Shown: positions 19,203 through 30,674 of the stretch, piece by piece
Layout of the letters: the number at the start of each line of letters is the position of its first letter
How positions within the stretch are numbered: position 1 is the stretch's first letter
NCBI RefSeq assembly: GCF_000770675.1
Contig: NZ_AVBG01000002.1
Coordinates: forward strand, 340,634 to 404,633
Source: Pontibacillus chungwhensis BH030062
Lineage (GTDB): Bacteria > Bacillota > Bacilli > Bacillales > BH030062
Reading direction: 5' to 3'
Length of the DNA: 64,000 bases
Notes under the pieces: generated by a model
Told to the model about the DNA's origin: nothing
Database searches by the model: none
What the model saw: only the letters and a program-made list of their open reading frames with translations
Made by a program: the position numbers and the translations under genes

Positions 19203-20579
19203 TTATTTTCCTAAACAAAACTGAGAGAATAACTGATCAATTAAGCTTTCTTGAACCGTATCGCCTACGATTTCACCAAGAAGCTCCCATGTTCGGGTTA
19301 CATCGATTTGAACCATATCAATCGGCATCCCCGCATTCATTCCATCCATTGCATCCTCTAACGTTTCTTTAGCTTGGTTTAGCAATTGGACGTGACGAAC
19401 ATTCGAAAGGTACGTCATATCACCCGTATCAATATCTCCTTCAAAGAAAATATCTGATATAGATGATTCTAATTGATCAATACCTTGCTCTTCAATTAAC
19501 GACGTCGATACTATAGGATGATCACCCGCTACTTCGCGCAATTCATCCATGTCTATTTGTTGAGGCAAATCTGTCTTATTTACAATAACAATTACATCCA
19601 TGCCTTCAACCGCTTCAAATAATTTTTTGTCCTCTTGAGTTATTGTGTCTCCATTATTTAAGACAAGTAAAATTAAGTCGGCTTCTTGTAAAACTTGGCG
19701 AGACTTTTCAACACCAATTTTCTCAACTAAGTCTTCTGTTTCACGAATTCCTGCGGTGTCAATTAGACGAAGCGGAACTCCTCTGACGTTTACATACTCC
19801 TCAATGACATCACGAGTCGTACCAGGGACTTCTGTAACAATCGCCTTATTCTCGTGAACTAATGCATTCATTAAAGAAGACTTCCCTACGTTTGGACGAC
19901 CGACGATAGCTGTTCCAAGACCTTCACGAAGTATTTTCCCTTGTTTAGCCGTTCTTAACAGGCGTTCAATTTCTTGGTGAACCTGTCGGGTGTTTTGGAT
20001 CATTAATTCGTTCGTCATTTCTTCAACGTCATCATATTCTGGATAATCAATATTGACCTCTACTTGGGCTAATACCTCGAGTAGTTCTTGTCTTAATTTC
20101 TGAATCAAATGCGATAGACGACCATCCATTTGCTTTAAAGCTACGTTCATAGCGCGATCAGTCTTAGCGCGGATTAAATCCATAACTGCTTCTGCTTGGG
20201 ATAAATCGATACGACCATTTAAAAAAGCACGTTTAGTAAACTCACCCGGCTCCGCTAAACGGGCACCTTGTGACAAAGTTAACTCTAAAACACGGTTTAC
20301 AGATACAAGACCACCATGACAGTTGATCTCTACTATATCTTCACGAGTGAACGTTTTAGGAGCACGCATGACAGAAACCATTACTTCTTCTACCATTTCA
20401 TTCGTTTTAGGGTCTAGCAACTTTCCATAATGAATCGTGTGAGTGTCGACCTCGTTTAAATCTTTACCCTTAAACATTCCGTTTGCTAACGAAACCGCTT
20501 CTGGACCACTTAAACGAACTATGGCGATCGCTCCTTCCCCAACGGGGGTTGATATGGCACTTATAGTATCTGTTTCCAT
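19203..20579 (-). CDS. mnmE: tRNA modification GTPase MnmE (TrmE)
   Basis: Dimeric GTPase partner of MnmG. 458 residues: N-terminal formyl-tetrahydrofolate-binding domain, helical domain, inserted G domain with [12 protein letters not shown] (about 228-239), [15 protein letters not shown] and NKTD, and the C-terminal FCLGK, the form of the (C/F)CxGK motif with the catalytic cysteine. GAAAGAGGTGA precedes the ATG. First gene of mnmE-mnmG-rsmG. Confidence 0.97.
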   Translation of the reverse strand: METDTISAISTPVGEGAIAIVRLSGPEAVSLANGMFKGKDLNEVDTHTIHYGKLLDPKTNEMVEEVMVSVMRAPKTFTREDIVEINCHGGLVSVNRVLELTLSQGARLAEPGEFTKRAFLNGRIDLSQAEAVMDLIRAKTDRAMNVALKQMDGRLSHLIQKLRQELLEVLAQVEVNIDYPEYDDVEEMTNELMIQNTRQVHQEIERLLRTAKQGKILREGLGTAIVGRPNVGKSSLMNALVHENKAIVTEVPGTTRDVIEEYVNVRGVPLRLIDTAGIRETEDLVEKIGVEKSRQVLQEADLILLVLNNGDTITQEDKKLFEAVEGMDVIVIVNKTDLPQQIDMDELREVAGDHPIVSTSLIEEQGIDQLESSISDIFFEGDIDTGDMTYLSNVRHVQLLNQAKETLEDAMDGMNAGMPIDMVQIDVTRTWELLGEIVGDTVQESLIDQLFSQFCLGK

Positions 20580-20611
20580 GCTCTCACCTCTTTCCTCATC
20601 TTAATTATATT

Positions 20612-20737
20612 TTATCCACAATTGTTTGATTTATATAGTCACTAACTTATTAGATTAGCACATAACACAATTCTTTGAAAAGCTTTTACTTCAAACTATT
20701 TGTATGGGCTGTGCGTTATCCACATGTGGATAACGCA
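20612..20737. promoter_or_regulatory. DnaA-box cluster between mnmE and jag
   Basis: Three perfect TTATCCACA boxes: 20612-20620, 20716-20724 and, in the opposite direction, 20725-20733. The last two abut back to back inside a 26-bp perfect palindrome (20712-20737). It lies 3.4 kb from oriC. B. subtilis has oriC-proximal DnaA-box clusters that titrate DnaA; this is a likely counterpart. Confidence 0.8.
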
Positions 20738-20800
20738 AATCTTCTCTTTTTGCTTATTTAATTGTCGTGGAGCCCAACCCACTTGCCAAACTTCAATCAC

Positions 20801-20833
20801 AAGAAATGCCCCCGGTCCTCGACCAGGGGCATC
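20801..20833 (-). terminator. Terminator of rpmH-rnpA-yidC-jag
   Basis: ATGCCCC-T-GGTC / GACC-G-GGGGCAT with a GAG loop, followed on the minus strand by a short TTTC tract, about 8 bp after the jag stop. Confidence 0.75.
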
Positions 20834-20840
20834 TTTAACG

Positions 20841-21587
20841 TTATTCAGGTTTTATAACAACATGACGATGCGGTTCTGAACCATCAGAGTAAGTCGAAAC
20901 TTGTTTGTTATGCTGAAGGGCAGCGTGAATAATTTTTCTCTCATAAGAAGGCATTGACTCAAGCGCAATCTCAGTCTTCGTTCGTACGGCTTTGTCAGCC
21001 AAACGAGTTGCTAAACCAGAAAGCGTTTCTTTCCTTCTTTCTCTATATCCTTCGGCATCTACAATCGCCGTTAAATACTGATGACCATCTTTGTTAATGA
21101 CTAACTGAGCTAATGACTGCAAAGCATTTAGTGTTTGCCCACGCTTCCCAATGAGTAAAGCAATTTTATCCCCTTTGAGCTCAAAAATAACTTCTTTACT
21201 CTTTTTCTGAACGGTTACATGGATCGGAGCCCCCATTTGGTTACCGACTTGTTCTAAATACTCCTTCGTTGCCTCAATCGCATCTTCCACATTAGATGTT
21301 TTCTTCACGTGTTCTTCCGTTACAGTATAACTTTCACGTTCTTTTGTACTTTCTCTTTGGTCAGCAGGTTCTTCAGTTGGTTCTGGTGCGATTGAAACCG
21401 TTTCTTCTTTAGCGGTTACCATCATAACCTTTACAATAGCTTTCTTAGCACCAAACACACCGAAGAATCCTTTTTTACCTTCGTCAATTATTTCTACATT
21501 AACTTGGTCCCTCGAGGTGTTTAACTGCTCTAACGCTGAACGGACCGCGTCCTCAACTGTTTGTCCAGTAGCAGTTACTTGTCTCAC
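20841..21587 (-). CDS. jag: RNA-binding protein Jag/KhpB
   Basis: Cytosolic RNA-binding protein linked to cell envelope control and to SpoIIIJ. 248 residues: Jag-N domain (about 1-52, with GKKGFFGVFGAKKA), an acidic variable linker (55-95), a KH domain (LIGKRGQTLNALQSL) and a C-terminal R3H domain with MPSYERKIIHAALQ. The start is GTG at 21587, directly abutting the yidC stop (TAA-GTG) with GAGGGAG 8 nt upstream. Confidence 0.96.
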   Translation of the reverse strand: MRQVTATGQTVEDAVRSALEQLNTSRDQVNVEIIDEGKKGFFGVFGAKKAIVKVMMVTAKEETVSIAPEPTEEPADQRESTKERESYTVTEEHVKKTSNVEDAIEATKEYLEQVGNQMGAPIHVTVQKKSKEVIFELKGDKIALLIGKRGQTLNALQSLAQLVINKDGHQYLTAIVDAEGYRERRKETLSGLATRLADKAVRTKTEIALESMPSYERKIIHAALQHNKQVSTYSDGSEPHRHVVIKPE

Positions 21588-22352
21588 TTACTTCGCTCCC
21601 TCTGTTTCTGTATCCTTCATCATTGGCTTACGAATAAAAACAGTTTGTGCAATCATAAATAAGTTACCTACTACCCAGTAAAGTGCTAGTGCTGCTGGGA
21701 AGTTTAATGCAAAAATACCAATCATAACCGGCATAATGTATAGCATCATTTTCATCTGTGGATTTTGATCCATTGTCCCAGCCATCATTAACTTTTGCTG
21801 AATAAATGTAGTTGCAGCTGCGACGAGTGGCATAATGAAGAATGGATCTGGTGCACCTAATTCAAACCAAAGGAAACTATGTGTTTCAATTTCCTGCGTA
21901 CGAACAATTGCATGATAAAACGCAATTAAAATCGGCATTTGTAAAAGAATCGGGAAACAACCAGCTAGTGGGTTTACCCCATTTTTCTGGAACAATTGCA
22001 TTGTTTCTTGTTGTAGCTGTTGCTGAGTTTTCTGATCTTTTGAGCTATACTTTTGTCTTAGCTCTTGTAATTGTGGTTGTATTTCCTGCATAGCTTTAGA
22101 GCTCTTTAACTGTTTAACGTTTAACGGCAACAGAATCAAGCGAATGATCAGTGTTACGACTACAATAGATAAACCGTAGCTTTCACTAAACAAGCCTGCG
22201 AAATACTTAATTAACAACGACAGTGGATATACGAAATACTCATTCCAAAATCCTGTACTTTCAGATGTAATGTTTTGATCAATTTGCGTACATCCCGATA
22301 GTACAACAAGAAGTCCTGTCAGCGTTAATAAAAAAAGGACCTTCTTTCGCAA
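21588..22352 (-). CDS. yidC: Membrane protein insertase YidC (SpoIIIJ type)
   Basis: Lipoprotein insertase that helps Sec-dependent and independent membrane insertion; the SpoIIIJ paralogue is needed for sigma-G activation in sporulation. 254 residues: signal peptide with lipobox VLSGC, then five membrane helices and a polar cytosolic loop (about 90-130). IIRLILLPL contains the conserved groove arginine. The start is TTG at 22352, with AAGGAGG 8 nt upstream; a 20-residue longer frame has no ribosome site. Adjacent to jag. Confidence 0.95.
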   Translation of the reverse strand: MRKKVLFLLTLTGLLVVLSGCTQIDQNITSESTGFWNEYFVYPLSLLIKYFAGLFSESYGLSIVVVTLIIRLILLPLNVKQLKSSKAMQEIQPQLQELRQKYSSKDQKTQQQLQQETMQLFQKNGVNPLAGCFPILLQMPILIAFYHAIVRTQEIETHSFLWFELGAPDPFFIMPLVAAATTFIQQKLMMAGTMDQNPQMKMMLYIMPVMIGIFALNFPAALALYWVVGNLFMIAQTVFIRKPMMKDTETEGAK

Positions 22353-22441
22353 CGTTTCTTCCTCCTTATTATCCCAAACGGTAATATTCCAGTAATACAT
22401 GTATTCTATCATTAGTGACTGGCAAGCTTCTATATCAAATC

Positions 22442-22795
22442 TTAAGCTTTTACTGATTTCGCTAAAAGATTTGTTTTCTTTAAAACGTGAGACAAACTTT
22501 TCTTGATCTCTTGGAAGTTCATTTGATTTGTTGGCTTTCTAGCAATGACAACTATATCGTAATTCTGCTCCATTCGTGGCTCAAGTTCAAGAAAGGCTTG
22601 TCTCAAGTAACGCTTTATTTGATTTCTCATGACCGCGTTTCCGATCTTTTTGCTTACTGAAAGGCCAATTCGGAAGTGAGGTTGTTCCTCTTTTTTTACG
22701 TAGTAGAGCACCAGTTGTCTATTAGCAAATGAAGAACCCTTTTTAAAAACATGTTGAAATTCTTCATTTTTTTTAATGCGATATTGTTTCTTCAT
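22442..22795 (-). CDS. rnpA: Ribonuclease P protein component
   Basis: Basic protein cofactor of RNase P, which matures tRNA 5' ends. 117 residues starting [13 protein letters not shown], with the RNR-region [14 protein letters not shown] (about 52-65). The ATG at 22795 fits the family length and has GTGAGGAT upstream; a 25-residue N-terminal extension in frame is not supported. Lies 305 bp downstream of rpmH. Confidence 0.96.
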   Translation of the reverse strand: MKKQYRIKKNEEFQHVFKKGSSFANRQLVLYYVKKEEQPHFRIGLSVSKKIGNAVMRNQIKRYLRQAFLELEPRMEQNYDIVVIARKPTNQMNFQEIKKSLSHVLKKTNLLAKSVKA

Positions 22796-22928
22796 AATTT
22801 CATCCTCACTCTTAAAAAAAAGCGTAGTACTCCTTAGGAAGCACCAGTTTCCAAACGTTAAGATATACAAAGTAGCTATTCAACCAGTCGACCATCAATA
22901 GTCGTTCCTACTTTTATCCTCAACATAA

Positions 22929-23053
22929 AAAACGTATTCCCCCTGCTTACAGCATATCCCCTACAGAAAAAAGTTATATCATACGAAACAGCATTTTCTT
23001 AAAGAAATATTAGATCAGCGCCACTATAGATGGCTTAGTGAGGAATACGTTTT
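22929..23053. repeat. 12-bp inverted repeat bracketing the rpmH-rnpA spacer
   Basis: AAAACGTATTCC (22929-22940) and its exact complement GGAATACGTTTT (23042-23053) flank 101 bp. The 305-bp spacer between rnpA and rpmH has no gene. The repeat could fold the intercistronic RNA or be a small element remnant; I see no clear target duplication. Confidence 0.5.
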
Positions 23054-23070
23054 ATTTACGTTCAAACTAG

Positions 23071-23100
23071 AAAAAAGACCACTGACATATGTTCAGTGGC
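23071..23100 (-). terminator. Terminator or attenuator after rpmH
   Basis: CCACTGA / TCAGTGG with a 7-nt loop, then TTTTTTC on the minus strand immediately after the rpmH stop. It would reduce transcription into rnpA, adjusting L34 to RnpA levels. Confidence 0.75.
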
Positions 23101-23235
23101 CTATGCAGATAATGTTTTTCTACCTTTGCGACGACGGCGCGCTAGTACTTTACGTCCGTTAGCAGAACTCATACGATTACGGAAGCCGTGCACTTTTTTA
23201 CGTTTACGGTTATTTGGTTGAAATGTACGTTTCAT
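23101..23235 (-). CDS. rpmH: 50S ribosomal protein L34
   Basis: 44-residue, very basic protein: [18 protein letters not shown], then [19 protein letters not shown] and KTLSA. The family is 44-46 residues, so this is complete. The ATG at 23235 has GGAGGTG upstream. First gene of rpmH-rnpA-yidC-jag; it faces away from dnaA, the canonical arrangement at Firmicutes origins. Confidence 0.97.
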   Translation of the reverse strand: MKRTFQPNNRKRKKVHGFRNRMSSANGRKVLARRRRKGRKTLSA

Positions 23236-23640
23236 TGTATAGACACCTCCCTGAGGATTGAATAAATTCAAAAACTAAAAAGACAGTCCAATTCATTATA
23301 AGAAGGATAGGCATAAAAAGTCAACTTTCTTTTTAGGTTTCTAACGAATAGCTTCAATTGTTAGAACGCATAATCTAGTCATGGCACCTTGAATGACCAT
23401 TATGAACTTCTCGTATTTTTTTCATTCTCACTTCATAAGAATAATTTAGGAGCAATTTTCCCCGAGGTATTCAACTTCATTCAAATCTATCCCCCTTACT
23501 CAAGAACTTTTTTATAAATCCCACGTTTAAATCTCTCGATCCAGCCAAGAAGGTAAGCTATTTCTCTCACGTTAAATAAAGTGTTTAATCAGGGCATTAT
23601 TTTCTGTACACTTTGTCTGTGAATAACTCAAAAACCGATT
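23236..23640. other. rpmH upstream region
   Basis: AT-rich and gene-free. It must contain the rpmH promoter, but I cannot fix it. No perfect DnaA box is seen before 23640. Confidence 0.4.
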
Positions 23641-23900
23641 TTCGACTATCCACACCAATTATCGACAAGTTAATCACAAAATATAGTGTTGTGGATAAAA
23701 ATTATCTACAAGCAGTAGACAATGTGGATAACCAACCAAAAACCATTGCAACAGCGGGATTTATTTGGTATTATATTTGTGTTTTAGTAATGAACAACCT
23801 AACACACCAAATATTCTTTTCCACAGGTTGTGGATAAGGTGTGGACATCTATTCACAACGGTGTGCATTTACTTATCAACAATATTGTGGATTGTGCTTA
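23641..23900. other. oriC: oriC, upstream DnaA-box region
   Basis: Perfect DnaA boxes on the bottom strand (TGTGGATAA on top) at 23690-23698, 23723-23731 and 23829-23837. Near matches are CTATCCACA (23646-23654), TTATCGACA (23659-23667), TGTGGACAT (23840-23848) and TGTGGATTG (23886-23894). The switch of gene direction between rpmH and dnaA and the dnaA neighbourhood support a bipartite origin as in B. subtilis. Confidence 0.92.
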
Positions 23901-24101
23901 TAAGTTTAATGGAGACTGTTATAGTAACAGTTGTGCTTCCACAGAATTATAAGTCCTTAAGATTGCACAAAAGTTGTACAACCCACCTCCGGATCTCCTT
24001 TCTTCTATGTTTTATTTACTAAGAAAGGTAGGATACGTGAGGTTTTTTGTTTCATAGACTCTTCTTTACTATTTTTTTATGCTCGAAAGGGGTGAAATTT
24101 G

Positions 24102-25454
24102 TTGGAAAATATCAACGAGCTTTGGGATAATACGCTCACGAAAATAGAGGAAAAAATAAGTAAACCCAGCTTTGAGACATGGCTGAAAAGTACAAAAGCA
24201 GACTCTCTTAAAGATGATACGCTCATCATCGTAGCTCCCAATGAATTTGCTAGAGATTGGCTCGAAAGCCGCTACTCTAAGTTAATATCTGATGCTTTAT
24301 TTGAAGTTACAGGGGCTCAACTGCAAACGAAATTTATTATTCCGGAGGCGAAAGACGTTACTCCTGATGACGTAAAACCCGCAATGAAACAAGTACAAAA
24401 TATGCAGCAAAATGAGCAAGAGGAATCTCCTCAAAGTATGCTCAATTCTAAATATACATTTGATACTTTCGTTATTGGTTCAGGAAATCGCTTCGCCCAT
24501 GCAGCCTCACTAGCTGTAGCAGAAGCGCCAGCTAAAGCATATAATCCGCTGTTTATTTATGGGGGTGTGGGGTTAGGGAAGACTCACTTAATGCATGCTA
24601 TCGGACATTATGTACTTGATCATAACCCTTCCGCCAAAGTCGTTTATCTATCTTCAGAGAAATTTACAAATGAATTTATTAATTCTATTAGAGACAATAA
24701 AGCAGTTAACTTTCGCAACAAATATCGTAATGTAGACGTGCTACTAATTGATGATATTCAATTCCTAGCTGGAAAAGAACAAACGCAAGAGGAATTCTTC
24801 CACACTTTTAATACACTTCACGAAGAAAACAAACAAATTGTCATTTCTAGTGACCGACCACCTAAAGAGATTCCAACTTTAGAGGACCGCTTACGTTCTC
24901 GATTTGAATGGGGACTCATTACTGATATTACTCCGCCAGATTTAGAAACGCGTATAGCTATTTTACGAAAAAAGGCCAAAGCAGAAGGTCTAGATATCCC
25001 AAATGAGGTAATGCTTTATATTGCTAATCAAATTGATACTAATATTCGAGAATTAGAAGGAGCTCTCATACGTGTTGTAGCGTACTCTTCTCTGATCAAT
25101 CGTGATATTGATGCCTCTTTAGCAGCTGAAGCTTTAAAAGACATTATCCCGAGTTCTAAGCCAAAGGTCATTACTATCCAGGCTATTCAGGAAGTTGTAG
25201 CTGAAAAGTATAGTATTAAACTTGATGACTTTGCAGCTAAAAAACGAACCAAAACAATAGCTTATCCAAGACAGATTGCCATGTATCTTTCAAGAGAAAT
25301 GACCGATTATTCCTTGCCGAAAATTGGGGAAGAGTTTGGAGGACGTGATCATACGACCGTAATTCATGCTCATGAGAAAATATCTAAGATGCTAAGTCAG
25401 GATCAGCAATTACAAAAAGACTTAGAAGAGTTAAAAGAAACATTAAAATCGTAA
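24102..25454 (+). CDS. dnaA: Chromosomal replication initiator DnaA
   Basis: AAA+ initiator that binds DnaA boxes, melts the origin and loads helicase. 450 residues: domain I ([12 protein letters not shown]..., 1-80), variable domain II rich in Gln/Glu (85-112), AAA+ domain III with [15 protein letters not shown] (Walker A, about 152-166) and LLIDDIQFL, and domain IV with [11 protein letters not shown] (about 415-425). Two tandem TTG codons are possible; the second (24102) gives the family N-terminus MEN and better spacing to AAAGGGGTG. Box clusters on both sides suggest autoregulation. Confidence 0.96.
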   Translation: MENINELWDNTLTKIEEKISKPSFETWLKSTKADSLKDDTLIIVAPNEFARDWLESRYSKLISDALFEVTGAQLQTKFIIPEAKDVTPDDVKPAMKQVQNMQQNEQEESPQSMLNSKYTFDTFVIGSGNRFAHAASLAVAEAPAKAYNPLFIYGGVGLGKTHLMHAIGHYVLDHNPSAKVVYLSSEKFTNEFINSIRDNKAVNFRNKYRNVDVLLIDDIQFLAGKEQTQEEFFHTFNTLHEENKQIVISSDRPPKEIPTLEDRLRSRFEWGLITDITPPDLETRIAILRKKAKAEGLDIPNEVMLYIANQIDTNIRELEGALIRVVAYSSLINRDIDASLAAEALKDIIPSSKPKVITIQAIQEVVAEKYSIKLDDFAAKKRTKTIAYPRQIAMYLSREMTDYSLPKIGEEFGGRDHTTVIHAHEKISKMLSQDQQLQKDLEELKETLKS

Positions 25455-25625
25455 AATGAGCTGTGGATAGCCATATAAGTTATCCTTAAAGTTACACACA
25501 TTCTATCCACATGTGGACATCCTTGATATCATAGGGTTACTATCACTTATGCACATATTCACAGCCCTTACGACTACTACGACCTTTTTTATAATATAAA
25601 TATAACTAATGGAATTCCATTTAGG
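25455..25625. other. oriC: oriC, dnaA-dnaN unwinding region
   Basis: DnaA-box-like sites TGTGGATAG (25462-25470), CTATCCACA (25503-25511), TGTGGACAT (25512-25520) and TTATGCACA (25547-25555, fits TTATNCACA), with ATTCACA beside it. These are followed by ACGACTACTACGACC (25570-25584), whose complement carries TAG triplets like the DnaA-trio, then an AT-only stretch to about 25613. This box-trio-AT order is the basal unwinding layout described for B. subtilis. Confidence 0.85.
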
Positions 25626-25637
25626 AGGATTTGATTC

Positions 25638-26780
25638 ATGAGATTTACAATACAACGCGATCAATTAATGAATAGCGTCCAAGATGTTATGAAAGCCATC
25701 TCTTCTAGAACCACTATTCCTATTCTTACAGGAATGAAAGTAGAAGCGACAGAATACGGAGTTAAACTGACCGGAAGTGACTCTGATGTAACCATTGAGT
25801 CCTTTATTCCAGTAGAGGAAGATGGGATCGTGCTAGTTGAAAACATCGAACCTGGTAGCATTGTTTTACAAGCTAAGTATTTCCCGGATATCGTTAAAAA
25901 GTTACCTCAACAAACGGTTGAAATAGAAGTAGATGATCACTTTAACGTAAACATCCGATCAGGTAGTGCAGAATTTCACTTAAATGGCCAAGACGCAGAA
26001 GAATACCCGCACTTACCACAAATTCAAACGAACCAAAGTTTTGAAGTCCCTATCGATTTACTTAAAGACTTAATTCGACAAACCGTCTTTGCAGTGTCCA
26101 CCTCAGAAACACGCCCCATCTTGACAGGTGTAAACATGAAGGTGGAAAGTGATGACCTATACTTTATTGCTACCGACAGCCATCGTCTTGCATCAAGAAA
26201 AATCCCAATGGGTGGAAATGTTCAGCCATTATCATTTGAGAATGTTGTAATCCCTGGTAAGAGTTTGACAGAACTTAATAAAATTCTTGATGATTCTCAA
26301 GAAACCATTGAAATTAGCGTTACAGAAAATCAAATTTTATTCCGTACAAAGCATCTTTATTTCCTTTCACGCTTATTAGATGGCAATTATCCTGAAACAT
26401 CTCGTTTAATTCCAGATGAAGTAAAAACAACGGTTTATATCGATACCAAAGAGCTGCTTCAATCCATTGACCGTGCTTCATTACTAGCCAAGGAAAATCG
26501 CAATAGTGTTGTTAAACTTACAACAAAAGAAAATAATCGAGTGGAAATTACAAGTAATTCTCCTGAAGTCGGTAACGTTGTAGAAGAAGTAACAGCTGAA
26601 TCTCTAGAAGGGGAGGATCTTAAAATTTCCTTCAGTGCAAAGTATATGATGGATGCATTAAAAGTGGTTGATTGTGAAAAAGTAAATATTCAATTTACTG
26701 GAGCCATGCGACCATTCTTAATCCGTCCTAATGAGAATGATCAAATATTGCAATTGATTTTACCTGTTAGAACGTACTAA
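25638..26780 (+). CDS. dnaN: DNA polymerase III beta sliding clamp
   Basis: Dimeric ring that tethers polymerase to DNA and binds repair and initiation-control proteins. 380 residues in three repeated clamp folds; MRFTIQRDQLMNSVQDVMKA at the start, TDSHRLASRK in the middle domain and the C-terminal LILPVRTY typical of Bacillus. TTAGGAGGA precedes the ATG. Likely cotranscribed with dnaA, though the 183-bp origin element lies between. Confidence 0.97.
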   Translation: MRFTIQRDQLMNSVQDVMKAISSRTTIPILTGMKVEATEYGVKLTGSDSDVTIESFIPVEEDGIVLVENIEPGSIVLQAKYFPDIVKKLPQQTVEIEVDDHFNVNIRSGSAEFHLNGQDAEEYPHLPQIQTNQSFEVPIDLLKDLIRQTVFAVSTSETRPILTGVNMKVESDDLYFIATDSHRLASRKIPMGGNVQPLSFENVVIPGKSLTELNKILDDSQETIEISVTENQILFRTKHLYFLSRLLDGNYPETSRLIPDEVKTTVYIDTKELLQSIDRASLLAKENRNSVVKLTTKENNRVEITSNSPEVGNVVEEVTAESLEGEDLKISFSAKYMMDALKVVDCEKVNIQFTGAMRPFLIRPNENDQILQLILPVRTY

Positions 26781-26800
26781 GTTATTATGATTCTAGAAAT

Positions 26801-26832
26801 AAAAAGCAAGGGATGTCATCCCTTGCTTTTCT
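26801..26832 (+). terminator. Terminator after dnaN
   Basis: AAAAGCAAGGGA / TCCCTTGCTTTT with a 5-nt loop and a T run. yaaA-recF may start from a promoter just beyond it. Confidence 0.85.
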
Positions 26833-26893
26833 TATGGACAAATCTTTAGTAAAATAGGTAGAAGGTCAAGTCTGGAATTAGGGTGAAAAATAC

Positions 26894-27115
26894 ATGTATG
26901 AAAATATTGAAATAGAAACTGATATGATTCCTTTAGGTAAATTTTTACAGATTGCAAACGTCATTGAAACCGGTGGAATGGCAAAATGGTTCTTGTCTGA
27001 GTACCCAGTTTTTGTTAATGGGGAAAGGGAAGATCGTCGTGGTAAAAAATTATCTTTTGGAGATCTTGTAGAAGTTGAAGGTGTAGGTACCTTTAAGGTT
27101 GTATCAGAATCTTAA
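26894..27115 (+). CDS. yaaA: S4-domain RNA-binding protein YaaA
   Basis: 73-residue S4-like RNA-binding protein conserved between dnaN and recF in Firmicutes. It contains FLQIANVIETGGMAKWFLSE and VFVNGEREDRRGKKLSFGD. In B. subtilis it is associated with 50S ribosome assembly. TTAGGGTGAA lies upstream of the ATG. 29 bp before recF. Confidence 0.92.
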   Translation: MYENIEIETDMIPLGKFLQIANVIETGGMAKWFLSEYPVFVNGEREDRRGKKLSFGDLVEVEGVGTFKVVSES

Positions 27116-27144
27116 TTTCCCAATTAAGTTGAAGGGGACTCCCT

Positions 27145-28263
27145 ATGCATTTAGAACAACTAACTTTAAAACACTACCGTAACTACGAGCATTTAGATAT
27201 AACGTTCGATGATAAGGTTAACGTTATTATTGGTGAGAATGCTCAAGGTAAAACAAATCTTATGGAAGCTATATACGTTTTGGCTTTTGCGAAATCCCAT
27301 AGAACTCCTCGGGATAAAGAACTTATCATGTGGGACCAAGAATATGCTAAAATTAAGGGGAGTGTGTTTAAGCGAAAGCGGCACTTTCCTTTGGAAATTG
27401 TAACGTCCACAAAAGGGAAAAAAGCAAAGCTTAACCACCTTGAGCAAAAACGTTTAAGCGATTATATAGGCGCATTAAATATTGTCATGTTTGCACCTGA
27501 AGATCTAAACCTTGTAAAAGGAAATCCTCAGGTTCGTCGTCGTTTTATAGACATGGAAATTGGACAGATTCAGCCTGCTTATATTTATCACTTGGGACAG
27601 TATCAAAAGATTTTAAAGCAACGAAATCATTTATTGAAGGAATACCAGCGCAAACAAAAACCTGATTTAACCATGTTGCGAATCTTAACTGACCAACTTA
27701 TAGAGCACGCTGCAACGATTGTTCAAAGACGATTTAAGTTTTTAGGTCTCCTCAGAGATTGGGCCATGCCAATACATGAAGGAATTAGTCGACAGCTAGA
27801 AAAGCTTGAAATTGAGTATAATCCTACAGCTGAAGTATCAAAAGATATGGATTTGTCTATGCTTGTAAGGGTATTCCAAGATAAATTTCAAGAAATTGAA
27901 AAGCGGGAATTAGAGCGCGGTACTACTTTAATTGGTCCGCATCGTGATGATTTAATTTTCTATGTAAATGGTAAAGACGTCCAAACATATGGTTCTCAAG
28001 GTCAGCAACGTACAACAGCTCTTTCTTTAAAACTGGCTGAAATTGAGTTGATCCATAGTGAAGTTGGAGAATATCCCATTTTGCTGTTAGATGATGTATT
28101 AAGTGAATTAGATGATTATAGACAATCCCATCTATTGCATACCATTCAAGGAAAAGTCCAAACGTTTGTATCAACAACGAGCGTGGATGGCATTGAGCAC
28201 GAAACTTTACGAAAAGCGGACGTTTTTTACGTTCAAGAAGGTAGCGTTACTAGGCCGAATTGA
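27145..28263 (+). CDS. recF: Recombination protein RecF
   Basis: SMC-like ATPase that helps load RecA at gaps during repair and fork restart. 372 residues: Walker [15 protein letters not shown] (about 30-43), signature [19 protein letters not shown] (about 283-301) and Walker [21 protein letters not shown] precedes the ATG. The next gene, remB, starts 9 bp after the stop, consistent with one transcript. Confidence 0.97.
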   Translation: MHLEQLTLKHYRNYEHLDITFDDKVNVIIGENAQGKTNLMEAIYVLAFAKSHRTPRDKELIMWDQEYAKIKGSVFKRKRHFPLEIVTSTKGKKAKLNHLEQKRLSDYIGALNIVMFAPEDLNLVKGNPQVRRRFIDMEIGQIQPAYIYHLGQYQKILKQRNHLLKEYQRKQKPDLTMLRILTDQLIEHAATIVQRRFKFLGLLRDWAMPIHEGISRQLEKLEIEYNPTAEVSKDMDLSMLVRVFQDKFQEIEKRELERGTTLIGPHRDDLIFYVNGKDVQTYGSQGQQRTTALSLKLAEIELIHSEVGEYPILLLDDVLSELDDYRQSHLLHTIQGKVQTFVSTTSVDGIEHETLRKADVFYVQEGSVTRPN

Positions 28264-28272
28264 GGTGGAACT

Positions 28273-28545
28273 TTGTTTATTCATATTGGTGAAGATCATG
28301 TCATTGAATCAGGAGACGTTATATCCATTATTGACTATGAGCTGCTTACTTCGTCTTCAATCGTTGAAGAAATGATTCAAAATCAGCGACTCAACCAGAG
28401 AGTGTTTGAATCTCCAAATGCAGAGGCAAAGTCAATTGTCATAACTAAAGACTATATTTACTTTAGTCCACTCTCTGTATTTACTCTCAAAAAGCGTGCC
28501 AACATGACTTCAACATTGAACAAAATCGAAGACTTTGCAGAATGA
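28273..28545 (+). CDS. remB: DUF370 regulator RemB (YaaB)
   Basis: 90-residue small DUF370 protein, paralogue of the matrix regulator RemA. It starts MFIHIGEDHVIESGDVISIIDYE and contains ITKDYIYFSPLSVFTLKKR. RemA-type proteins bind DNA as ring oligomers; RemB's role in B. subtilis matrix control is less clear. The start is TTG with AGGTGG 4 nt upstream. Conserved between recF and gyrB. Confidence 0.9.
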   Translation: MFIHIGEDHVIESGDVISIIDYELLTSSSIVEEMIQNQRLNQRVFESPNAEAKSIVITKDYIYFSPLSVFTLKKRANMTSTLNKIEDFAE

Positions 28546-28595
28546 TTCATGGGAACGAAAGAATATAACCTAGGGAAAGAAATGTAGGTGAATGA

Positions 28596-30524
<1,929 letters not shown>

Positions 30525-30549
30525 AATAAATAGCAGCTCAGAGAACACA

Positions 30550-30586
30550 TACAAGCCGAACCCTTTTTATGGTGGTTCGGCTTGTA
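30550..30586. repeat. Strong hairpin in the gyrB-gyrA spacer
   Basis: TACAAGCCGAACC and its complement (13-bp perfect arms, 11-nt loop). There is no T run after it on the plus strand, so it is not an ordinary terminator; perhaps it stabilises the gyrB mRNA 3' end. Confidence 0.6.
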
Positions 30587-30626
30587 AGCTTAAGCATGAA
30601 ATATGAGAACAAATTGAATCAACTCC

Positions 30627-30652
30627 AAGAGACATGAAAGGTCTCTTTTTCC
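30627..30652 (+). terminator. Weak terminator before gyrA
   Basis: AAGAGAC / GTCTCTT with a 7-nt loop followed by TTTCC, 20 bp before the gyrA start. It could end gyrB transcripts or attenuate gyrA. Confidence 0.6.
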
Positions 30653-30674
30653 TCATTGAATAGGAGGTATCACG

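Noticed and set aside
23613..24022. Overlapping short frames on the plus strand in oriC
   Set aside because: They run through DnaA boxes and have no coding character; noncoding origin DNA explains the sequence.
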